From: Symsagittifera roscoffensis | Taxonomy: Eukaryota; Xenacoelomorpha; Acoela; Convolutidae | NCBI RefSeq assembly: GCF_963678635.1 | Contig: NC_087071.1 | Location: 28,305,325-28,369,324, forward strand | Reading direction: 5' to 3' | DNA: 64,000 nt | Part shown: piece after piece, positions 49,212-57,046 of the stretch | Position numbering within the stretch: position 1 is the first letter of the stretch | How the letters are laid out: the number at the start of each line of letters is the position of its first letter | The notes under the pieces: generated by a model | The model's input: only the letters and a program-made list of their open reading frames with translations | Database searches by the model: none | What the model was told of the DNA's origin: nothing | Translations under genes and position numbers: made by a program

Positions 49212-49445
49212 ATGTTATACGACAATAATTTAATTGAAATGTCTCTCCGACTCAATAGATCAGAGCCAATATTCCGAACCATAATAGAACTACCCGGAAT
49301 TGGAAGAAGACCTCGAACCAAAGACGACATACGACAAAGTAGAAACTTGCCGTATAGTTATATGATAGTTCGGCAAAAGCCAGAACAAACTTTTATATTT
49401 CGAATACTACTTGCAATGAATTTAGATTTCCATTTGCAAACATAA
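49212..49445 (+). CDS. Short leader ORF, 77 aa, unknown
   Basis: This open frame lies 89 bases inside the element and codes a basic protein (MLYDNNLIEMSLRLNRSEPI...). No family is recognised. It could be a small Gag-related peptide, an upstream ORF or a chance frame. Confidence 0.3.
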   Translation: MLYDNNLIEMSLRLNRSEPIFRTIIELPGIGRRPRTKDDIRQSRNLPYSYMIVRQKPEQTFIFRILLAMNLDFHLQT

Positions 49446-50371
49446 AACCTTGAAGTTAATCTTCAAAATCATTTCAGGCGCTAAACAAAATTAATATTAT
49501 ACAATAACGATTGGTAAAAAGATCTAAGATCGTTTTCCTATCTGCAGTATTATACAAAACATGTTTGAAAAATATTTATTGGAAAATAAAAATAAAAATT
49601 AGCAGCATGACAATAAATGGTTAGTAATCATAAATCATCTTGTTGTTCCAGCTTCATCACCTAAAACACAACAGCAATCATCAACTCACTAATATCATAA
49701 AACACTAATCTTTCCTTTACACAAATTTAAAACTTTATTAAAACTTAAAGTCACTTAATTTTTAAAACCAGGTCATCAAGGCTTATCCTTGGATCTTAAA
49801 TCATTTTCTACTTAATTAAATTTTAAATTTGATCATCAAGGCTTATCCTTGGATCAAACAGAACAACTTTGTTCTCCCCCACCCACTTAATTAGTGTCTA
49901 ACGACCTCAAACGTCGATTCACTACCCAACCCTTTCTAAAAACCCAGGACTAATAGAAATTTTTAAAACAAAACTAATCATTCAAATTAGGATAAACAGT
50001 GAAGAACTTCGGTTATTCATCCTTCACTTGACCCCCCCTCTTACCAGGCCCAAGATAAATCTTAGACTTAGTAAGTTTAAAATAGTATCTAACGAACTAC
50101 TCGCGTTCTAATTATACCTGAACCTTGTGGATCGATTTACTATTCTCCAACCCTTGAACACAATCACTACCCCTAAGTAAGATTAAGTAAGTTAACACCT
50201 TAGCTTATACTAGTCACGAGAAAGTAAAAATCATTCTTCGGAATCGATATACTTTTCTCTCCAACCCTGAACAAATAGACCCAGGTTAAGCTAACCAAAA
50301 AATCGTAAGAACTAACAGTTTAAGAAAATAGAAATCATTTAACAACCTTTGCATCCGTCATTCTAAACCTT
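49446..50371 (+). other. Non-coding leader with repeated hairpins
   Basis: ATCAAGGCTTATCCTTGGAT occurs at about 49775 and 49835 (60-bp spacing); each can fold as AAGG/CCTT. Three looser copies of TCGATTxACTxTTCTCCAAC follow at about 49913, 50132 and 50244. A possible donor AA|GTAAGT lies at 50187. It may be a packaging or translation-control region. Confidence 0.45.
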
Positions 50372-50839
50372 ATGTCATTTAAAAACCTAGGAAATAAACA
50401 AACAATCATTTTACACAATTGTGAAATAGATAACAAAAAATACGACCTTGTAATCACACCTCATACACAAACAGTTGGATACATTCGCACAAAACGACAA
50501 ACACTAAAGAGGAAAATAATAACTAAACAAAGACAAATAACACGAAAAAGATTTTCAAAAAATCGAAACGCATTTTCAGAATCAGAAACCAACAGTTTAG
50601 ACGAACTTTACAAATTAAAAGAATCAATAGATAAAAATTACCCACAACACGATCAATTATATTTTTCTGACTCAGAAACAACTTCAAATTCATCACAAAG
50701 AGGAAAAAGAAGAATAAAAAAGCAGTACAAACACAAACCAGTACATCTATACAATTGGAATCAACCAATTCGACACATTAATAATTACATATTAACAGTC
50801 ATCGAACGAAAAAATGAGTTCAACACACACCCCAGGTGA
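50372..50839 (+). CDS. Basic protein in the Gag position, 155 aa, unknown
   Basis: The middle is very basic (RKIITKQRQITRKR, QRGKRRIKKQYKHK), suggesting nucleic-acid binding. There is no CCHC zinc knuckle and no recognisable capsid fold, and it is far shorter than a usual Gag. Its end overlaps the next ORF by 26 bases in another frame. Confidence 0.6.
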   Translation: MSFKNLGNKQTIILHNCEIDNKKYDLVITPHTQTVGYIRTKRQTLKRKIITKQRQITRKRFSKNRNAFSESETNSLDELYKLKESIDKNYPQHDQLYFSDSETTSNSSQRGKRRIKKQYKHKPVHLYNWNQPIRHINNYILTVIERKNEFNTHPR

Positions 50840-51068
50840 CGAAACTCCAGATGACGATGAAATCTTTCCTTTTATAGTAGACGCAGATACTGATAGAGGA
50901 CAACACATATTTTGTCAAAATTTACTCGTAAATTTATTTGAACCCGGAATCAGTCCATGTAAAACAGAGTTCCCCGATGTAAAAATCAAAAGACAAATCA
51001 TAGATCACTATCTAAAAGATATATGCACCAATACCACCAATACACGAAAAAGCCTATCGCGTAAATAA
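50814..51068 (+). CDS. Acidic ORF before pol, 84 aa, unknown
   Basis: Starts MSSTHTPGDETPDDDEIF. It overlaps the basic ORF at its start and the open pol frame (51016 onward) at its end, each time with a +1 change of frame. No aspartic-protease signature is found in it. Confidence 0.45.
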   Translation: MSSTHTPGDETPDDDEIFPFIVDADTDRGQHIFCQNLLVNLFEPGISPCKTEFPDVKIKRQIIDHYLKDICTNTTNTRKSLSRK

Positions 51069-52809
51069 TATACTCCAATTACTAGATATTTGCCAATCTA
51101 CAATTCTTAATGAAGAATTACCTATAAATAATATAATAAGTAACGAAAACAGAAATACGGATTATTTCACAAAAACTCCATATTTCAAACCTACATTCAA
51201 CATCAGTAACTACACAGAGAAACAACAAAAATTTTTAACAATGTTTAATTTCCAACATTCACAAATAACACAAGACGAATTCGAAAAATTAGCCAAACAG
51301 CTAATTAAATATTCATCAGTCTATGCAACATCAAAATTCGATGTTGGCAAAATCAGTTCATCACTACATCTCCCATTAAAACCAGACGCAGTTTTCAAAA
51401 AACAGAGAGCAAGTAAAGTACCAATTCACTTACATGATAAAGTAAACAGATTACTCGATATTTTAGAACAATACAACATTATATCACCAGTTAATAAAGA
51501 AGAACAACCAAAAGGCAACACATTCATCAACCCCGTTATCATTCTAGCTAAAGGAGAATCATTAAAAATCGTTCTCGATGCTAGATACCTCAATTCACTT
51601 ATAGACGAATCAAAATGTAATTGGCCCATTGAACCAATACAAGTTATTTTAACAAAAATAAACGGCAAATACTTTACAACCGCCGATATGAATAGTGCAT
51701 ACAATCAAATGCCACTAGATGAACAATCACGACGTTTAACACAATTTGTTATCGGAAACCAACAATATGAATTTAACCGCTTATTCTATGGAATATCCAT
51801 AGGACCAGCAGCATTTTCAGCTTTTATGAGCAAAATTTTTAGACCACTAATACTCAAGAAAAACGCAATCACCTATTTAGACGATGTTTTTATGCAATCA
51901 CAAACAAAAGACGAAATGTTCAAAGTTTTAGAAAAATATCATCAAATACTTCAGAACGAAAATCTGAAGGCCGCCCCGGATAAATCACACTTCTTTTTGA
52001 CAAGAGTTAAATTCTTAGGACATAACATAGAAAGAAAAACAATAACTCCACTGAAATCACGCATTGACGCTATTCAAAAACTTCAACCACCAACAAATAA
52101 AAAGAAAATCCAAGAATTCCTTGGAATGTTAAACTTTTTAAGTAAATATGTTTATAAAATGCAATTATATCTACGACCATTTTACAACATCCTTAGACAA
52201 CAAAATAATTTTGAATGGAATACAGAACATCAAGCACGATTCGAAGAAATAAAGAAACTTTTAACCGAACAAATTTCAAATACAATCCCAGACCCTGATC
52301 AACCATTTTATGCAATGTGCGATGCTTCGAACTTTGGCATCGGCGCAGCACTATTACAATCACATAATGGTACAAATAAAATGAACCTGATATCAGCAAA
52401 TTCCCGATTATTCACCCAAGCAGAGCTACGACTCTCAACTCTAATGAGAGAATGTACAGCCATAATATATACACTGACAGAATATGAATTTCTGATACTT
52501 GGATCAAAACATCCAACAGTTTTATTCACAGACCACAAACCCATCATTTTTCTTTTCACACAGAAATCTAACCCAAACCACCGAGTTTACAGATTTCAAC
52601 TAATTCTAATGAAATTTCCAAACTTACATATAGTTTGGACTGCAGGAAAAAATCTTGCATTACCAGACACCTTAAGTCGAAATACACCACCTGAATTACT
52701 TACACGAAAAACAACAGTTGAAATACCCAAAAATATAAAATTCTACCTTGCAGAAAACGAAACATCACCCCGATTGGAATGCAAATATGCAGTAAAAACT
52801 GATATTTAA
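51016..52809 (+). CDS. pol: pol part 1: reverse transcriptase and RNase H
   Basis: The frame is open from 51016; the first ATG is at 51241, giving 522 codons. The RT fingers and palm carry NPVIILAKG, TADMNSAYNQ, the RLFYGISIGPAAFSAFM region and the active-site YLDD, then FLGHNIERKTITP and FLGMLNFLSKY. RNase H shows the DASNFGIGAAL, REC(T)A, TDHKPI and DTLSR marks typical of Ty3/gypsy. The frame ends at TAA 52807-52809, followed by CAATCA. A short linker stays open beyond the stop. Confidence 0.93.
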   Translation, partial: KIYAPIPPIHEKAYRVNNILQLLDICQSTILNEELPINNIISNENRNTDYFTKTPYFKPTFNISNYTEKQQKFLTMFNFQHSQITQDEFEKLAKQLIKYSSVYATSKFDVGKISSSLHLPLKPDAVFKKQRASKVPIHLHDKVNRLLDILEQYNIISPVNKEEQPKGNTFINPVIILAKGESLKIVLDARYLNSLIDESKCNWPIEPIQVILTKINGKYFTTADMNSAYNQMPLDEQSRRLTQFVIGNQQYEFNRLFYGISIGPAAFSAFMSKIFRPLILKKNAITYLDDVFMQSQTKDEMFKVLEKYHQILQNENLKAAPDKSHFFLTRVKFLGHNIERKTITPLKSRIDAIQKLQPPTNKKKIQEFLGMLNFLSKYVYKMQLYLRPFYNILRQQNNFEWNTEHQARFEEIKKLLTEQISNTIPDPDQPFYAMCDASNFGIGAALLQSHNGTNKMNLISANSRLFTQAELRLSTLMRECTAIIYTLTEYEFLILGSKHPTVLFTDHKPIIFLFTQKSNPNHRVYRFQLILMKFPNLHIVWTAGKNLALPDTLSRNTPPELLTRKTTVEIPKNIKFYLAENETSPRLECKYAVKTDI

Positions 52810-53193
52810 CAATCACAAATAAATAATTTACAACATTTCCCACTTTATTTAGATTGTCAAAATAATCATTATGAAGTTGACCTACTTGGAACATCAACTT
52901 TCAAACCAATCCCATATTCTCAATGGATAAAAAATAACACCCAACAGAAACGAACAAAACAACACCTACCTAAAAAAGACCATTTTCCACTAATTGAAAA
53001 AGAAGATTTAACTGATAAAATAAATTTATCAGGACCACAAACAAATGATTCAAAATACACAATAAATCAAGTTTTTGACCTCCATGACCCACTTGATACA
53101 ATACCCTTATCTAAATTAGAAATCGAAAACATTTTTCTCCCCCCCAACAGAAACAATTACAATTTCAACACTGAAACAATATCAAAACCTTGA
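52810..53193 (+). CDS. pol linker frame after the in-frame TAA
   Basis: This is the same frame as the reverse transcriptase, open for 127 codons after TAA and ending at TGA 53191-53193. It has no ATG at its start and bears no known motif. It overlaps the integrase frame (open from 53120). It is either reached by stop read-through or is cut off by a point mutation. Confidence 0.5.
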   Translation, partial: QSQINNLQHFPLYLDCQNNHYEVDLLGTSTFKPIPYSQWIKNNTQQKRTKQHLPKKDHFPLIEKEDLTDKINLSGPQTNDSKYTINQVFDLHDPLDTIPLSKLEIENIFLPPNRNNYNFNTETISKP

Positions 53194-54889
53194 CCCAGTA
53201 ATTAGACAACTGAAATCATGGCACAAATATAAAACTAAACCTGTCAAGGCAGATTCAACCATTCTAGGAAACAAAACACTCCTCCGATACTTTCGCAAAT
53301 TTAACAACACAACAATTAACGAAAATACAGACCTTTTAGAGTATAACCTAAATGAATCTACAGTTCCATGTCTCCCTTTAAGTATGATTCTTATAGCTTT
53401 TAATATTTCACATACACAAAATATTAAAGGACACTCTGGATCAGAAAAAACATATTCAAATTTCATACAAAATTTTTACTTCCCAAATGCACCAATCTGG
53501 ATAAAAGTACTATGCAATGACTGTATAGTATGTCAACTAAATAAACCTTACCCAAATCAAAAACAAATAGCACAAAAACAAGATTTTAAAGGACAAAGTT
53601 TATACTTTAATCATCGTATCTCATTTGATACTAAAGGACCAATTTCACCCTCATCAGAAGGAAACTCGTACATTATGGTAATTGTTGACGCATTTACACA
53701 TTATGTAGCACTTAACCCAGTACCACATTGTAACGCTTATTACGCTTACACAACACTCTATGAACACTGGATAGCAAAATTTGGACTACCAGAAATTTTA
53801 GTCACAGACAATGGTACAGAATTCATAAATAATGAAATAATAACACTATGTCATTTATACAACATTAAACACAAACCACGTACATCTCATGCACCTTGGA
53901 CAAACGGCTTAGTCGAAGGTATGAACCGTTCACTACAAGAATATCTTAGATGTATCATCAACGGAAATGATACAAAATATACCGAATGGTCAGCAGATGT
54001 AAAATTATTTCCCTTAGCATATAATTCACAAATCACGACAACTTTAGGAATGTCACCATACGAAATGGTTTTTAACCAAAAGCCACGCAAACCAATAATG
54101 TTTACAGCAAATTCTCATAAAAACGCACAAGGTTATTGTCAACCAAATAAAGACTCAATTTGTTATAACCTCCCATTACATACTCACGATGAAGATCATT
54201 TTCATCACCCACAAAATCTTAAACTAGCCTCCGGTACACACACCGAATGGATTTTAAATAGAGATAAGAAACACAATGAAATTTACCAAAAAATAACGAA
54301 AAAGTTATTACAAAGACAAAACATAAATGACCAAATCAATTCACGTTTTACACCAGCTTCCGATTTAAAAATTGGAACATTTGTTTTAATACCTAATTTT
54401 AATACTCAAAAAGGAATTTCTAAAAAATTACAACCCCTCCGAAAAGGACCCTACCAAATAATTGCAAAACCCACTGATGTCACATATAAAATTACCGACT
54501 CAGACAAAAAAGAAATCGTTCAACATCGAAACAACCTATTACCTTATTACCCAAAGGAATACGCACTCCGCGAATTAACTCAATTATATTCTTTCACAGG
54601 ATTAAAAATCATTCAAAATGAACCACATCTGAAAAACACAGAACAAAATGATAACCCCACCGAAAATCAAAACACGAAACCAACCGCCACCAAAAACAAT
54701 ACGCAAAACCATAAAGAACCTCCAAAACCAAGAAAAAATAGAAAAATGACAGAACAAATAATACCCCAAGAAGAAATAGACAAATCAGAACATAGAAAAG
54801 CAACAAGACTCCGAAATCAACCACGTAAAAACTACAAAATGTTCATCCCCCAATCTAAAATATTAAAGAAAGTAGAATTTAAAAAGTAA
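53120..54889 (+). CDS. pol part 2: integrase
   Basis: Open from 53120 (first ATG 53384). It begins with the connection region before integrase (LKQYQNLDPVIRQLKSW). Next come an HHCC-type zinc region (GHSGSEKTYSNF, CNDCIVCQLNKP) and the catalytic core with Asp in RISFDTKGP, Asp in VTDNGTEF and Glu in NGLVEGMNRSL. A C-terminal GPY/F motif (LRKGPYQI) is followed by a Lys/Asn-rich tail. It is in the +1 frame relative to part 1; the switch falls at a C7 run near 53140. Confidence 0.93.
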   Translation, partial: KSKTFFSPPTETITISTLKQYQNLDPVIRQLKSWHKYKTKPVKADSTILGNKTLLRYFRKFNNTTINENTDLLEYNLNESTVPCLPLSMILIAFNISHTQNIKGHSGSEKTYSNFIQNFYFPNAPIWIKVLCNDCIVCQLNKPYPNQKQIAQKQDFKGQSLYFNHRISFDTKGPISPSSEGNSYIMVIVDAFTHYVALNPVPHCNAYYAYTTLYEHWIAKFGLPEILVTDNGTEFINNEIITLCHLYNIKHKPRTSHAPWTNGLVEGMNRSLQEYLRCIINGNDTKYTEWSADVKLFPLAYNSQITTTLGMSPYEMVFNQKPRKPIMFTANSHKNAQGYCQPNKDSICYNLPLHTHDEDHFHHPQNLKLASGTHTEWILNRDKKHNEIYQKITKKLLQRQNINDQINSRFTPASDLKIGTFVLIPNFNTQKGISKKLQPLRKGPYQIIAKPTDVTYKITDSDKKEIVQHRNNLLPYYPKEYALRELTQLYSFTGLKIIQNEPHLKNTEQNDNPTENQNTKPTATKNNTQNHKEPPKPRKNRKMTEQIIPQEEIDKSEHRKATRLRNQPRKNYKMFIPQSKILKKVEFKK

Positions 54890-55715
54890 TTTTAAGATTT
54901 TATACTTCACAATCTTGAAACCTCCGTAACATTTTTCATTTCAATTTTCAAAATAACATGCTCACAAGTACGCAATAATTCTAGTTCAAAATAGACCAAT
55001 AGGATTCATCCAATCCGTCACTTTCTCTAACTCAAACTAAGATCAATTAGACGAATAATCTAGAACTCCAGGCAAATCTCTAACTATAACTTTACAACCT
55101 CCAGGTCAAAAATAAGCAAACCACTCCAACTTGACAGCTAAAATAAATATCACCATAATACCGTACCCCTCCCTTATCTAATAACCCAAAGATCAACAAT
55201 ATTTCCCCAACTCAGACCACGAATACCCCCAAAACAAATTTGATAACTTAGCCTAAAGTAACAAAATGAAGATTTTAATTAGCCTAAAGTATAAAAATCT
55301 CACCATACCCCGGATCATTTGACAAACAAAAATAAAGAAAAAGACGACCTCCCAGTCACCATGAAAATTGCCCCCAACAATTTTTTACAAAACTCAACCC
55401 ACTTGTCAAAAAACTAATAAATAATTCGACCACACTAGAAAATCGCCTCAAACAGCAAAAAATATTCGACCAAGAGATCATTTCTTAAATGCTTTTCTCT
55501 CAAACAGTTGCTCAAATATTTATAAATTTTAAACATTTTTTTTCAATACTTGAAGCCTTTATAATATTTCTTTTTGATATACTTGAATCTTTTCTAATAA
55601 TCCTAATCATTTTTTGTAACATTTTTTAAATTTTCTTCACTATACTCGAACTATTCCTCCAACTTTCCAAAACCCTTGAATATATCCACAGGTACGATTT
55701 TAACAACTTGTCTAA
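54890..55715 (+). other. Non-coding spacer with possible splice acceptor
   Basis: ATTAGCCTAAAGTA occurs twice (about 55248 and 55278). A long pyrimidine-rich stretch from about 55500 leads to CCACAG at 55691, a good acceptor for a subgenomic RNA that would carry the downstream genes. Confidence 0.45.
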
Positions 55716-55904
55716 ATGATACGAACAATTTTCAGTAGAACTGATATTTTTTTACTGTTTGTAATTTTCATAACATTTTTATCATCCCTCATTTTGACCA
55801 TATGTAAATGTATAAAGAAAGCAATCATCACATTTGCCCTAGCAACAATCCTTCTAATTCTTTTTTTGGAAGAATATTATAATAAACACAAAATTTCTCA
55901 CTAA
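55716..55904 (+). CDS. Small membrane protein ORF, 62 aa
   Basis: Two hydrophobic segments (IFLLFVIFITFLSSLILTI and IITFALATILLILFL) flank a basic CKCIKK turn. It lies just after the proposed acceptor and just before the ATG-less frame. No family is recognised. Confidence 0.5.
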   Translation: MIRTIFSRTDIFLLFVIFITFLSSLILTICKCIKKAIITFALATILLILFLEEYYNKHKISH

Positions 55905-55909
55905 ATTAA

Positions 55910-57046
55910 CAATTCAAAAATCCATCAAAAATTGCTACCCAACAGTCACAGAATCAGTCTTCACCGACATCATCCCAAGATAATCCAACACCACCTTCAA
56001 CTACTCAAAATCCTCAAACATCTACACGAATTTCTTTTCAAGACAATCCATACACTTTTGAAGAACGGCACGCTCGTTTATCTGAACCACTAGAACCAGT
56101 TCAACGACAAGCATCCTTAAGTGAACCAACATACAATCTTTACCCAACACTACCACAAGAACTAAGTAGAATACGAAACCTTAGTCAAAACCAAAACACA
56201 ACAGAAATAAATAGACAAATTATACATCCTCGACGAAATAGAAATTTTCAAACTCCCCGAGTTCATTTTGATATACCTCAATCCCCACCACAAACCACTC
56301 CAGAAAACACCACTGGTATCACACCAGAAACTCCTACACTTTTTTCACAACGAAGCACTTCAAGTCTACCCTCAGACTACTTAGGTTCAACACCAACATC
56401 TGAACAAATACGTGAAAATCCTTTTAACCCCCCAAACCAAACATCACGATTTCCATATTGGACTACACATTCATTTACACAAGGTGAACCAAATTTAGTC
56501 AATGACCCCATAGATATTTCTACGGATACAACAACATCCTCATCACTACCAGAAACATTATCACTACCATCAACACCATCAATAAGCCAATTTTCACCAC
56601 TACCCTTTAACTTAAATTTTCCAAATAATCTCGACGCCAGATATCGAGAACAATCATCAATAAATATTCCTTTAAGATTAGACTGGAATACATTCACAGC
56701 ACCTCCACCATTATTTGGACAACATCAAGAAAGTAACCGCCTTCATAACTGGGCACTTAATAGATTACAATATCGCCAAGATATTCATAACGATATCCGT
56801 GATCACAATATTCAAATACTCCAACAAAACAGTTTACAATTAAAATTTGAAATCACAGTTAAGTTAAATAACATTACCCAACATCCATACCCATTAAATC
56901 CACCTAACATAACAGCTCAATCACTACCACCACCGTTTATTACTACTGAAGTAATATATAAATACGACAGATACACCAAAAACACAATTGGTTACATTAC
57001 ATTTTATAATCCATACTCAGGATTATCATACACATGTATATTCTAA
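55910..57046 (+). CDS. 378-codon open frame with no ATG, unknown
   Basis: The frame runs from after TAA (55907-55909) to TAA (57044-57046) without a single Met codon. The first two thirds are rich in Pro, Ser, Thr and Gln; the last 120 residues look folded (RLHNWALNRLQYRQD and FEITVKLNNITQHPYP). It does not overlap the 62-aa ORF, so frameshifting from that is excluded. An acceptor-like CCCAACAG ends at 55945 in the right frame, so entry by splicing is likely. Its end overlaps the env start by 13 bases. Confidence 0.6.
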   Translation, partial: QFKNPSKIATQQSQNQSSPTSSQDNPTPPSTTQNPQTSTRISFQDNPYTFEERHARLSEPLEPVQRQASLSEPTYNLYPTLPQELSRIRNLSQNQNTTEINRQIIHPRRNRNFQTPRVHFDIPQSPPQTTPENTTGITPETPTLFSQRSTSSLPSDYLGSTPTSEQIRENPFNPPNQTSRFPYWTTHSFTQGEPNLVNDPIDISTDTTTSSSLPETLSLPSTPSISQFSPLPFNLNFPNNLDARYREQSSINIPLRLDWNTFTAPPPLFGQHQESNRLHNWALNRLQYRQDIHNDIRDHNIQILQQNSLQLKFEITVKLNNITQHPYPLNPPNITAQSLPPPFITTEVIYKYDRYTKNTIGYITFYNPYSGLSYTCIF

